A stretch of DNA of 64,000 bases from an uncultured Clostridia bacterium (GCA_959602045.1 CAUGRT010000004.1:1-64000); one strand, 5' to 3'; numbered from the stretch's first letter, positions 17,208 through 25,506 are shown. Notes: a model not told the origin generated them from the sequence alone. A program made the numbers and translations.

Positions 17208-17233
17208 AATTCTTTCCTCCTTAAAATTTGTTT

Positions 17234-18010
17234 TTAAAAACTTCCGCCCCTTCCACCGTGACTTCTTCCGGAAGACGATGTATGGCTGCCGGAATCCGAT
17301 TTCGGTTTTTCCGTTTTTGTCACGGTGCTGTAAAGGAATATATCCCTTGAAAAGTCAAGATTCATACTGTTCGGCTTCATATAATTGCCGGCATAGTCCT
17401 CTTTGACCGCCGTTTTCATTGCGCAGAGCTTTTTGTGCATCATAAAATACGCAAGAATAAGGGGAAGAAGAAGCGCCACGGCAACCACACACAGGATATA
17501 CTTCATGCTGTGCTGACTCTTGTTGAACGGCTTACCCTCTGCTGCCATCTCCAAAAGCTCTTCCGTATGCTCGGCATAGGATTTGACTGCCGCATAATAG
17601 TTATCTTCCTTCAGAAACGGCACAACTTTTTTTTCAAGATAGGCAAGACCGTTTTCGTTGAATATCGTTTCACCGCTGCCGCAGACGGAAAAATGATATT
17701 TTCTTTCGTAGTCTGCTATGTAAAAAAGTATTCCGTCATAATTTTCACCGTAACCGTAGCCATTATAATCGTAAATGTCGTCTGCCGACGCTTGTGCATC
17801 AACGGCAGAGAGGCTTTTTTCCGAAACAAACGCAACGTCAAAGCTGTATTTTTCACGGATACTGTTAAACTGCGCCGTAAGCTCCTCATTCTGTTCTTCG
17901 GTAAGGTATCCCGCCAAATCCGTAATCGGCGGCCGTTCAAATTCCGCATAGACGGGAAGCACTGACAAAAGACAAAAGACAGCTGTAATAAGTATAACAA
18001 TTTTTTTCAT
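17234..18010 (-). CDS. TPM-domain membrane protein
   Basis: 258 residues from ATG 18010 (AGGGGG eight bases upstream). Signal peptide 1-22, then a TPM domain (about 28-150) starting PPITDLAGYLTEEQNEELTAQF and including YDGILFYIADYERKYHFSV. A membrane helix (about 170-190) is followed by a cytoplasmic tail rich in Ser/Gly. TPM proteins include B. subtilis YdjH-like and YgcG-like members linked to envelope stress or photosystem repair. Together with the YdjI-like gene this is the best clue to the operon's theme. Confidence 0.82.
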   Translation of the reverse strand: MKKIVILITAVFCLLSVLPVYAEFERPPITDLAGYLTEEQNEELTAQFNSIREKYSFDVAFVSEKSLSAVDAQASADDIYDYNGYGYGENYDGILFYIADYERKYHFSVCGSGETIFNENGLAYLEKKVVPFLKEDNYYAAVKSYAEHTEELLEMAAEGKPFNKSQHSMKYILCVVAVALLLPLILAYFMMHKKLCAMKTAVKEDYAGNYMKPNSMNLDFSRDIFLYSTVTKTEKPKSDSGSHTSSSGRSHGGRGGSF

Positions 18011-18015
18011 CGCAC

Positions 18016-18585
18016 TCACCCCCTAGAGTTATCAATATTTATCGCGTCAAGCTCCGATAAATCATATTCCTGCTCCTTAAGAATGATTTTTGTATAGCTT
18101 GCCGCATTAAGTATAATATCATGAGGCGTCTTCGCCTCCGCAATGTTATATTTTATTATATTTGCAATATTATTTTCTTCGTCCCATTTAACCTCGCATC
18201 CCATTTCCTCGGCAACCAGCCGCAGGGGAACAAAGGTTCTTTCGTCTTTAATTACCGCCGGAACATCCATGCTTCTTTTTTCACCGTTTTTATAATAGTC
18301 TGCGTTGCCTATATAAAGCGTAAGCTTATCGGAAGGCGAATCAATATCGACTCTTTGTTCCTCTGCGGACCACTCAACGCTGTACTTTAAATGCTCCGAA
18401 ACGGCTCTCACCGGAACGAGCGTCCGTCCGTTTTCCACAAAGGGTGAAACCTCCGTTTCGATAATTTCCCCATTTATCGTTATCCCAACCGCAATATCTG
18501 CGCCGGCATTGACGCAAACTATATTACCGGAAATAAAAAGAAATAAAACCGTTAAAAAAGCAATATATTTTTTAATAAAAATCAC
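18016..18585 (-). CDS. Secreted copper-amine-oxidase-N (stalk) domain protein
   Basis: About 189 residues with signal peptide (IAFLTVLFLFISGNIVCVNAG). Two stalk repeats are visible: VSPFVENGRTLVPVRAVSEHLKYSVEW and VPAVIKDERTFVPLRLVAEEMGCEVKW. These are structural domains of Gram-positive surface proteins. The start is awkward: GTG 18585 overlaps the GAGGTG ribosome site, and an ATT at 18576 has the better spacing. The 3' end comes within a few bases of the TPM gene start. Confidence 0.75.
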   Translation of the reverse strand: MIFIKKYIAFLTVLFLFISGNIVCVNAGADIAVGITINGEIIETEVSPFVENGRTLVPVRAVSEHLKYSVEWSAEEQRVDIDSPSDKLTLYIGNADYYKNGEKRSMDVPAVIKDERTFVPLRLVAEEMGCEVKWDEENNIANIIKYNIAEAKTPHDIILNAASYTKIILKEQEYDLSELDAINIDNSRG

Positions 18586-18605
18586 CTCTTGAATTTTGGC
18601 ACATA

Positions 18606-18639
18606 TGCTCCCGCTGCCAAAAACAGGACGGCGGGAGCA
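18606..18639 (-). terminator. GC-rich hairpin between the DUF4064-like and stalk genes
   Basis: TGCTCCCGC (18606-18614) pairs with GCGGGAGCA (18631-18639). No T-run follows on the minus strand, so it may only reduce readthrough or stabilise upstream mRNA. Confidence 0.45.
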
Positions 18640-18653
18640 TTCGGATATTTTAC

Positions 18654-19049
18654 TTATGCCGGCTCTTTATTTTTTACCGCACCAATTATGTACAGAACCG
18701 GAATAATCAGACCGGTAGCGTAGTTAATAATGTTAAAATCACTGCCAAGCACGTTTGAAATAACGTTTCCCGCTACGCTTAAAATTGCCACAATTACGCC
18801 AATAACTATGCAGCTTTGAGCCTTTTCGGGTTTATCGCAGTTTTTTACACCCATAATTCCGGCAATCAGCTGAAATACTGCACTTGCCAGAATCAGCGCA
18901 CTTGCAAGCATAAGCCCGCCGGCACTCGTTTCAAGAACCGCCGCCAAAGCTCCTGCTCCGATCATTGCAACAATCCCTCCGATGATACCAAATGCTCCTC
19001 CAATAATCATCAGAATACCCGTGACCTTCAAAAACTTTCTTCCTTTCAT
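18654..19049 (-). CDS. Small four-helix membrane protein (DUF4064-like)
   Basis: 131 residues with four hydrophobic segments (about 8-30, 42-65, 80-100, 110-125), glycine-rich helices (IIGGAFGIIGGIVAMIGAG) and a short Cys/Asp loop KNCDKPEKAQ. The pattern resembles DUF4064 membrane proteins. It is preceded by AGGAGG. Function unknown; it lies upstream of the stalk and TPM genes in the same run. Confidence 0.65.
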   Translation of the reverse strand: MKGRKFLKVTGILMIIGGAFGIIGGIVAMIGAGALAAVLETSAGGLMLASALILASAVFQLIAGIMGVKNCDKPEKAQSCIVIGVIVAILSVAGNVISNVLGSDFNIINYATGLIIPVLYIIGAVKNKEPA

Positions 19050-19111
19050 AATGAACCTCCTTAAAATTTTTTATTTATATCCACATTTTAAAAATGGATA
19101 TTACAATTAAA

Positions 19112-19243
19112 TTATTTGTTTATCGTAAACGCATCGCAAAGCGGTCTCAGCGTTTTAAGATTTTCCCAAAGAAATATCTTGTCGCCCGCATCAAGCGTTA
19201 CATCCTCCGGAATTTTAACATCTTTATATTGACTCTCTTTCAT
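19112..19243 (-). CDS. Short overlapping ORF, 43 residues
   Basis: ATG 19243 starts 20 bases before the end of the zinc-ribbon gene, in another frame, encoding MKESQYKDVKIPEDVTLDAG and a charged remainder ending TINK. There is no clear ribosome site, so it would depend on coupling. The composition looks protein-like but the gene is unproven. Confidence 0.35.
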   Translation of the reverse strand: MKESQYKDVKIPEDVTLDAGDKIFLWENLKTLRPLCDAFTINK

Positions 19244-19514
19244 TATTTTGTTTCGCCCCGCACAAGGGACAGTACTCCGCGTCATCCGGAAGCACGTTCC
19301 CGCATTTTTCGCAGCAGCGGTGCTTTGCTTTGTAAATATCAAAAAGCGTTTCATCGTGCAGCTTTGTATGACAAACCTCGCAAAGCTTGTTTTTTGCGGC
19401 CTGTGCGTTGCCGCAGCACTGACAGATTTTAAGCCTTTTCATATTTTCCGTACCGAAACCGAAATGCTCCAAAACTTCTTTTCTTGACGGATTATTATAT
19501 TTCGCCATTTTCAT
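19224..19514 (-). CDS. Double zinc-ribbon protein
   Basis: 96 residues from ATG 19514 (or 94 from ATG 19508, which has better spacing to GGAGG). Two Cys clusters are CQCCGNAQAAKNKLCEVC and CEKCGNVLPDDAEYCPLCG. No membrane segment. It overlaps the end of the upstream zinc-ribbon gene, indicating coupled translation. Likely a small cytoplasmic binding or regulatory protein of the envelope operon. Confidence 0.7.
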   Translation of the reverse strand: MKMAKYNNPSRKEVLEHFGFGTENMKRLKICQCCGNAQAAKNKLCEVCHTKLHDETLFDIYKAKHRCCEKCGNVLPDDAEYCPLCGAKQNNERESI

Positions 19515-19878
19515 CGGCACCTCCGTATAACAACTTTTTTTCGCATACGGAGCAAACTATGTCGCCTTCTTTCGCTCTTGCTCCGCAGTGCTTGCAGTAT
19601 TTCGCCTCCTCCTCGAGAGGAGCACAGTCCACGCACATCAGCACATCCGGATTATACACAACGGAATCAACCCATCTGCCGCATCGGTGACAAACATTAA
19701 AATTATTTTTGCCCTCCGATTCCCAAGCGGTAAAAAGCTCTTTTTCCGGATTATCCGCATAATATGTTCCGCTTGTGCAAACAAGCATCCCCGACAATTC
19801 GCAGAAAAAGCTGTAACGGTTTCCGCCCTGTGACGGAATAATTTTGTATGCAGCCGTTTTATGCTTCTCATTTATCAT
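19495..19878 (-). CDS. Zinc-ribbon protein, first gene of the envelope run
   Basis: 127 residues from ATG 19878, chosen for GAGGAGG about eight bases upstream; a longer frame exists but lacks a site. Cys pairs CHRCGRWVD, CVDCAP, CKHCGARAK and CSVCEKK make two to three ribbons. The N-terminal half (TAAYKIIPSQGGNRYSFFCELSG...) is a small beta domain. No family name recognised. No convincing promoter was found directly upstream. Confidence 0.68.
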   Translation of the reverse strand: MINEKHKTAAYKIIPSQGGNRYSFFCELSGMLVCTSGTYYADNPEKELFTAWESEGKNNFNVCHRCGRWVDSVVYNPDVLMCVDCAPLEEEAKYCKHCGARAKEGDIVCSVCEKKLLYGGADENGEI

Positions 19879-19953
19879 ACGCCTCGCCTCCTCTCTGAAA
19901 AACTTATAAACCCGTTTCTTTTGCACAAACCTACGCAAATTATCCGCAAGCCG

Positions 19954-19982
19954 TTGACTAATTGCCAAAAATGTGATATACT
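19954..19982 (+). promoter_or_regulatory. Strong consensus promoter facing the sugar-binding gene
   Basis: TTGACT (19954-19959), 17 bases, TATACT (19977-19982). The nearest plus-strand gene starts 350 bases later, so the product is either a long leader for that gene or a small RNA. A weak A/T hairpin (AAAAAGA-acccg-TCTTTTT, 20003-20021) follows the start point. Confidence 0.6.
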
Positions 19983-20171
19983 TGTGCTGGATATGTCTGC
20001 TAAAAAAGAACCCGTCTTTTTATTTAAGAAACTGCGATTACTTTATAATAGGTTGAAACACATACGTAAAAGGTCGCCCCTTTATCTTTTTTTGCAGATA
20101 ATTCTTTCCGGTGCTGCAAATTGTTGTTTTTACATGTTTTCATTATACATAGAAATATCTTTTTTGTCCCC

Positions 20172-20254
20172 ATACTTTTTACCAAAAGTATAGGATGAAT
20201 TTCAAAAAAAATTAAGTTTTTTTGAAAAAGTAGGGGAAAAAGTATAGGATTGAT
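20172..20254 (+). repeat. Inverted and direct repeats upstream of the sugar-binding gene
   Basis: An inverted repeat ATACTTTT-tacc-AAAAGTAT (20172-20191) overlaps the first of two direct copies of AAAAGTATAGGAT (20184 and 20238, 54 bases apart); a third partial copy (GAAAAAGTAGGGG) lies between. These could be operator sites for the LuxR-type protein encoded two genes on. Otherwise the 20000-20333 gap holds no gene that I can support. Confidence 0.45.
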
Positions 20255-20333
20255 TACATCTGTTGGCAACTTACCGGCATAAAACAGGAAAAACGGAAAA
20301 AATCATCAAATCATATCATGGGGGAATCTAAAT

Positions 20334-21656
20334 ATGAAATCAGCAAGAAAATTGTTTTTGCTTTTACTCATTTTCAGCATATCAATATGCTGCCTTTCCG
20401 GCTGCAAAAAATCGAAGCTTGATAAAAACAAACCCGTTACGCTTACAATGTGGCACGTTTACGGAGAACAAGCGGATTCGCCGATGAATCGGCTTATTGA
20501 CGAATTTAACGAGACAGTTGGCATGGAAAAAGGCATTATTATCAATGTTACGGCAATGTCGAATGCCTCCAAAATAGGCGAAAAACTGCTTGACGCACAT
20601 AATAAGATTCCCGGTTCCGCCGAAATGCCCGACCTTTTCTTTGCGCACAAAAGCAACGCGCTGGAGCTTGGAACGGATTGTTTACTTGACTGGAACGAAT
20701 ATTTTTCCGAAAAAGAGCTTTCGGCATACGTTCCGGGGTTTTTAGAGGACGGCACGGCAGACGGAAAGCTGTCCGTGTTCCCGGTGTCCAAATCCACCCA
20801 TCTTTTGTTTATCGCCGGCGGTCAGTTTGAACGCTTTTCAGCCGATACGGGCGTTACATATGAAGCACTGTCCACCTGGGACGGGTTTTTCGATGCTGCC
20901 GCGAAATATTATGACTGGTCGGGCGGAAAACCGTTCTGCGCTCTTGATTATCCGCTGCGAGCCATTGAGCTTGCGGCTGCGGAAAGCGGCGCAGGAAATA
21001 TTTTTGCCGACAACGGATTCTATGACCCGTCAAACGTGATTTTTAAGCAAACCTTCATGAAATTTGCGGATTCGCTTGCAAAAGGGCATATTATGCTTTC
21101 AAATCTCTATTCAAACACACAGGTGATGACAGGCGAGGTTGTAGCCGGCATAGGCTCGTCCGCCGCAATTCTTTACTATAATGATACCGTGACATATGAG
21201 GACGGAACGAGTGAGCCGATGGATCTGGAGATACTGCCTCTGCCCGCTGAAAACGGAAAAAAGCCGTATATCACGCAAGCCGGAGTCGGTCTTTGCGCAT
21301 ATAAAACATCAAGTCAAAAAGCAGAGGCTGCAGTGATTTTTGCCAAATGGCTCACCGAGCCGGAGAGAAATCTTGAGTTCGTATGCCAAACAGGTTATAT
21401 GCCGGTTACAAACGGTGCGTTTGACAAAATAGACGACTGCCGTTTCAAGACAGCCGATTATGAAAAACTCTATGCAGCCCTAAAAAAAATTAAGGAAAGC
21501 TCGGAGGTTTTATCGGAACAGCAAAGTCCCGAATATTACAGCAGAGTTTACGCATTTTACGATTATTTAAGAAACGAACAGAAACAATTTATATTAAGCA
21601 ACACACCGCCCGAAGCACTTGCCGAGGGACTTTGGCAAAAGCTCTGCGAAAAATAG
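20334..21656 (+). CDS. Extracellular sugar-binding lipoprotein (ABC family 1 type)
   Basis: 440 residues. The lipoprotein signal ends LSGC near residue 24. VTLTMWHVYGEQADSPMNRLIDEFN is the usual N-terminal strand of CUT1-type solute-binding proteins, and the rest keeps the family's length and two-lobe pattern. GGGGGA precedes the ATG. No permease genes accompany it. The next gene encodes a membrane-bound LuxR regulator with an extracellular domain, so the protein may act as a ligand-sensing partner rather than a transporter subunit (inference). Confidence 0.85.
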   Translation: MKSARKLFLLLLIFSISICCLSGCKKSKLDKNKPVTLTMWHVYGEQADSPMNRLIDEFNETVGMEKGIIINVTAMSNASKIGEKLLDAHNKIPGSAEMPDLFFAHKSNALELGTDCLLDWNEYFSEKELSAYVPGFLEDGTADGKLSVFPVSKSTHLLFIAGGQFERFSADTGVTYEALSTWDGFFDAAAKYYDWSGGKPFCALDYPLRAIELAAAESGAGNIFADNGFYDPSNVIFKQTFMKFADSLAKGHIMLSNLYSNTQVMTGEVVAGIGSSAAILYYNDTVTYEDGTSEPMDLEILPLPAENGKKPYITQAGVGLCAYKTSSQKAEAAVIFAKWLTEPERNLEFVCQTGYMPVTNGAFDKIDDCRFKTADYEKLYAALKKIKESSEVLSEQQSPEYYSRVYAFYDYLRNEQKQFILSNTPPEALAEGLWQKLCEK

Positions 21657-21669
21657 ACGGGGGATTGTT

Positions 21670-23271
21670 ATGCAAATATCGGTAAGAAACAAAAGACAAT
21701 CTATGCAAAAAAAGCTGTTTGGATATATGTTTATCCTGGCTATCGTTTTATTGCTTATATTTGCGGCTTTTCTTTTCCTGTTCGGACGTTTTTCGACAAC
21801 CGAGGATAAAATATCGGATATATTAAGCCTTCAGATTGAGTTTTTCGACCGTGAAATGACGTCTTACTACAATGATATTACCTTGCGCGGCGCACAGCTT
21901 TCCGAAAAAGCCGCACAGCTTACCGAGCAATATCTCAATTCGGAAAATACAGATTTTGGCGTCGTTCAGAATTCTTCTTTGCATATCAACGCTCTTGAGG
22001 AACGCTATATTGATTTATTGAAGAACGAGCTTTTAAAGGCAAGCTGTTCCGGCGCTTTTATTCTGATTAACGCATCTCAAACCGGCGAAAGCGGTTCAAA
22101 AGCAGGCGTGTACCTTAATCAGGATCTGTTCGGAACAACGGACAAGGAAACAATGCTTCTTTACAGGGGAAATGTGAAGGCTGCAATAAACAAAGGCATT
22201 ATGCCTCACCGTAAATGGCATTTGGAATTTGACACCGGGGTATTCCCGAATTTTGAAGAAGTTCTTTCGGATACCGCCGAGCCGATTGAAAAAGCCACTC
22301 ATATTTGTAATATTATAACGCTTCCCGGAACGTCGGAGCGTGTTATGCTTGTAGCGCTTCCTATCAGAGGCGACGGCGGCCGCGTTTACGGCATCTGCGG
22401 CTTTGAAGTAAACGAAAGCGTTTTTAAGTCCGCACACGCACAGCCGTCCACGCTTCCGCACATAACCTGCATATTCTCCCGCTCGGGCGATAAAGAAATC
22501 AATATCAAAGAGGGATTAAGCTGCGGAGCAAAAAACGGATATTTTCTTGCACCTAAGGATTCCCTCAAAATCAAGCCGCTGAAAAAGGGTCTTGTCGCTT
22601 TAAAAAATGAATACGGCGCATATATCGGCATGACGAGAAACACAACTCTTTATTCCGAAAACACACCTTATTCTATTACGGTTATGATGCCGTATGCGGA
22701 TTATTCCGGGCTGGAAACGAAAAACACCATACAGCTTATACTCATAATTCTGATTTTGGGATTTGCTGTTTTAAGCCTTAGCCTGTATTTTTCAAAACGA
22801 TTTATCCTTCCGATAAAAAAATCGCTTGACAAAATAAAGCAATCCGAAAAGACATATTCCGACGAAAGTCAAAGCGGTATTATGGAAATTGACGACCTTT
22901 TTGCATTTCTTGCCGGAAAGGATAACGAATATCAAAAAATCTTCGATGAGCATTCCGAAAAAAACGAGAGTCTGCAAAGCGAGATTGAACGCATCAGAAC
23001 CGAAAACAAGCGTCTGATGAAAGAGCATAAAAATATCATCATACAGGATGATTATGATCATTTCTGTTCGGGTTTACGCAGTCTTACTCCCAAGGAGAGA
23101 ATAATATTTGACCTCTATCTGGAGGGAAAAACCGTTCCTGAAATTTTACAGATTGCAGAAGTTAAAGAGAGTACACTTAAATACCATAACGGCAATATTT
23201 ACAGCAAGCTCGGCGTTTCCTCAAAAAAGCAGCTTCTTAATTTTGCGGCACTGTATGCACGGGAAAAATAA
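21670..23271 (+). CDS. Membrane-bound LuxR-type regulator with extracellular sensor
   Basis: 533 residues from ATG 21670, after GGGGGATT. Membrane helix about 15-37, extracellular sensor about 38-355 (probably Cache-like), second helix about 357-380, a HAMP-like segment, a coiled coil about 430-465, and a LuxR helix-turn-helix at the end (LTPKERIIFDLYLEGKTVPEILQIAEVKESTLKYHNGNIYSKLGV). It is a one-protein signalling device: ligand outside, DNA-binding inside. It starts 13 bases after the binding-protein gene, so the two are co-transcribed and probably work together. Confidence 0.85.
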   Translation: MQISVRNKRQSMQKKLFGYMFILAIVLLLIFAAFLFLFGRFSTTEDKISDILSLQIEFFDREMTSYYNDITLRGAQLSEKAAQLTEQYLNSENTDFGVVQNSSLHINALEERYIDLLKNELLKASCSGAFILINASQTGESGSKAGVYLNQDLFGTTDKETMLLYRGNVKAAINKGIMPHRKWHLEFDTGVFPNFEEVLSDTAEPIEKATHICNIITLPGTSERVMLVALPIRGDGGRVYGICGFEVNESVFKSAHAQPSTLPHITCIFSRSGDKEINIKEGLSCGAKNGYFLAPKDSLKIKPLKKGLVALKNEYGAYIGMTRNTTLYSENTPYSITVMMPYADYSGLETKNTIQLILIILILGFAVLSLSLYFSKRFILPIKKSLDKIKQSEKTYSDESQSGIMEIDDLFAFLAGKDNEYQKIFDEHSEKNESLQSEIERIRTENKRLMKEHKNIIIQDDYDHFCSGLRSLTPKERIIFDLYLEGKTVPEILQIAEVKESTLKYHNGNIYSKLGVSSKKQLLNFAALYAREK

Positions 23272-23276
23272 TAACA

Positions 23277-23370
23277 GAGCCACACAGCAGAGAATAATTC
23301 TCGGTTGTGTGGTTCTTTCATACAGACAGCGAAAGGCATATAGAAATGCTCCCCGCTGTCTTTTGTTTTT
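23277..23370 (+). terminator. Two consecutive hairpins ending the binding-protein/LuxR operon
   Basis: First stem AGCCACACA with TGTGTGGTT and an inner GAGAAT/ATTCTC (23278-23318). Second stem AGACAGCG (23324-23331) with CGCTGTCT (23354-23361), followed by TTTGTTTTT. Confidence 0.75.
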
Positions 23371-23507
23371 AATAGCACCTCGGTCTTGCCGCGAAACCGA
23401 AACCGCTGTTTGTTGTAATAACGACATTATTATGGAGTGGTATAATATAAATAGAGTCGACAAACACCCAAAAATCTGATATAATAAATCAGAAAGAGGG
23501 AAAGAAA

Positions 23508-23603
23508 ATGTCAAAGTATAGCAAGGAATTTAAAGAGGAAGCGTTAAAACTGTCCGATGAAATAGGAGTCAAGAAGGCAGCACTGCAATTAGGATTGCAA
23601 TAA
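23508..23603 (+). mobile_element. IS3-family transposase OrfA fragment (31 codons)
   Basis: MSKYSKEFKEEALKLSDEIG and the following VKKAALQLG are the start of an IS3-type OrfA helix-turn-helix, cut by TAA after GLQ. A good promoter-like pair (TCGACA, 17 bases, TATAAT) and an AGAAAGAGGG site precede it. The rest of the 23371-23949 gap is AT-rich with no convincing gene; a weak promoter (TTGACA at 23734, GATAAG at 23757) could serve the lipoprotein gene after it. Confidence 0.7.
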
Positions 23604-23949
23604 TTCAGTATAAAAAGTAGTCAGGAATTATTGACGAATTGATTAAAAATATCAGCAGCGGTATCTTGATGGAAGCGAAGTGGATGAGTATACAGAGGTC
23701 TGTTCGAGGGGAGTAATAAAAAATGTTATTTGATTGACACTTGCTTTTCGATACAAGATAAGCTGAAAAAGGTTGTGTATTCGTTTTTTGAGTTTTGAAA
23801 TGAAGATAATTGATATTTTTGCGTTTAAAATTTAAAAATAAGAGAATAATATGGATGTACATTCTGAAAAAACATACGGGAATTATATTCCGGTAGTTAT
23901 GCTGCTGTTGGCGGCAGAATGAAAGATTTTTATGAAAGGAGTCATAGCT

Positions 23950-24228
23950 ATGAAAGGTTTAAAATTTTTAGTCATTGCAATTATGGGGTGTATGGTACTT
24001 TGTTCTTGCGGAACGAAAAACAGTACGACGGCAACACCGTCTCCGGAGCCGACCGCAACGGCAACCGAAACAGCTCCGGCTGCAACCTCCAATAATGGCG
24101 AAAGTGCGATGGATGAAGCAGGAAATGCGATTCAAGACGTTGGAGATGCTGTTGGAGATGTTGCTCAGGATGCCGGAAATGCGGTGAATGACGTTGTCGG
24201 TGACGGCAAAAACCAGAATAACCAATAA
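23950..24228 (+). CDS. Small lipoprotein with amphipathic repeat tail
   Basis: 92 residues from ATG 23950 (AAAGGAG nine bases upstream). The signal peptide ends in the lipobox LCSC. A Thr/Pro/Ala-rich spacer is followed by an acidic amphipathic helix built from near 11-residue repeats (NAIQDVGDAVGDVAQDAGNAV), like small envelope or stress lipoproteins of Clostridia. No enzyme motif. It is flanked by hairpins and probably monocistronic. Confidence 0.75.
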   Translation: MKGLKFLVIAIMGCMVLCSCGTKNSTTATPSPEPTATATETAPAATSNNGESAMDEAGNAIQDVGDAVGDVAQDAGNAVNDVVGDGKNQNNQ

Positions 24229-24441
24229 CAATACTTCATCGGAATGAAGGGTGTCTGACGGTTTTGTACCTCAGCCCCTTTTTTATTGGAATTTTATAAA
24301 AATGAGTCATATATGCGAAAAAACGTTCATAGATTATAATAAAAAAGTACAAGTACTCTCGGAAATATGTCGGAATACGGCGAATTAAGCAATATGTCGG
24401 GGATGATTTTCGGGGGTTATTCATTTGGGAGGAATCAGGAT

Positions 24442-25314
24442 ATGTGCTATGATTATAAACGTTTGAACGAGGATATTAAAATTTTGACAGAAAATTACTC
24501 GGATGTGATTACAAAATTTACGGTAGGAAAAAGTGTGATGGGAAAGGAAATCCCATGCCTGAAGATAGGGGAGGGTGAGAACCGGCTGCTGCTGATTGGG
24601 TCGCATCATGGCTTGGAGTATCTTACCTCTGCTTTTTTGATGCGCTTTCTGGCAAATTATACGGTGCGTTTGCTTACGGAAAATCTTTATTTTGATCACG
24701 ATATTCATGAGTTGAATGAAAAAGTGACGCTATATATTATCCCGATGCTCAATCCGGATGGCGTGGACATTGCGGTGAACGGGCTGGATATTACCAATCC
24801 CTATCACCGGCACTTAATCAGCCTGGTCGGAATCCACAGCTTTAATCAGGTTTGGCAGGCAAATGCCGGAGGGGTGGATATTAATCATAATTATGATGCA
24901 AACTGGAAGATGGTTGTTGAACGACCGGCGCCTTCAAAGTTTGGCGGCCCATATCCGGAATCTGAGCCGGAAACATGTGCCGCAGTACATTTTGCACGTG
25001 AAAATGATATTGATATGATTCTTGCGTTTCATAGCCAGGGAAGAGAGATTTATTATGATTTCGACGGTATGACGGCAATGCGCTCGGAAGAGATTGCACG
25101 GCGAATGTCCGAAGAAAGCGGCTATCAATTGGCACAGCCGACCGGAACTGCGTCCTTTGGCGGCTGCAAGGATTGGTTTATTAAGGAATTTGGCAAAGAG
25201 GGATTTACGATTGAAATCGGTAGCGGAAAGAATCCCTTGCCTATGAGCATGCTGGATGATGTCTATGATGAAAATGCTAAAATTGTATTGACTGCGATGG
25301 AAGAAATCGCATAA
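24442..25314 (+). CDS. M14-family zinc carboxypeptidase (gamma-D-glutamyl-diamino acid peptidase-like)
   Basis: 290 residues from ATG 24442, chosen because GGGAGGAATCAGG lies right before it; upstream ATGs have no site. Zinc ligands are visible as SHHGLE (HxxE) and AFHSQG, with catalytic Glu in GFTIEIGSG. VDINHNYDANW carries the substrate-binding Arg/Asn region in altered form. No signal peptide, so intracellular, probably acting on muropeptides during wall recycling. Standalone, ending in a strong bidirectional hairpin. Confidence 0.85.
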   Translation: MCYDYKRLNEDIKILTENYSDVITKFTVGKSVMGKEIPCLKIGEGENRLLLIGSHHGLEYLTSAFLMRFLANYTVRLLTENLYFDHDIHELNEKVTLYIIPMLNPDGVDIAVNGLDITNPYHRHLISLVGIHSFNQVWQANAGGVDINHNYDANWKMVVERPAPSKFGGPYPESEPETCAAVHFARENDIDMILAFHSQGREIYYDFDGMTAMRSEEIARRMSEESGYQLAQPTGTASFGGCKDWFIKEFGKEGFTIEIGSGKNPLPMSMLDDVYDENAKIVLTAMEEIA

Positions 25315-25327
25315 GGTTTCTGCAATG

Positions 25328-25363
25328 AAAATCATAATTGCTCGCCGGAGGATTATGATTTTT
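25328..25363 (+). terminator. Terminator after the M14 peptidase gene
   Basis: AAAATCATAAT (25328-25338) pairs with ATTATGATTTT (25352-25362); T-rich on both flanks. Confidence 0.8.
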
Positions 25364-25506
25364 ATCAAAAAATAATTTAATCTATGATCAAAAGAAGAAT
25401 TTGCGTTATAAATTTACGAGAAGCTTTGTGCTGCGGAGGCACCTTCGGATAAATATGATGGCATTTGCCGGAGATTTTTATAGGATTATCCCTTGCGGCA
25501 ATTATC

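Noticed and set aside
19861..20193. Plus-strand frame of 110 codons across the intergenic gap
   Set aside because: It overlaps the start of the zinc-ribbon gene and crosses a promoter; composition is not protein-like.
23604..23720. Further IS3 coding remains after the OrfA scrap
   Set aside because: Short peptide stretches are readable, but none carries a transposase motif I can support.
24367..24441. Upstream starts for the M14 peptidase
   Set aside because: No ribosome site; GGGAGGAATCAGG sits directly before ATG 24442.
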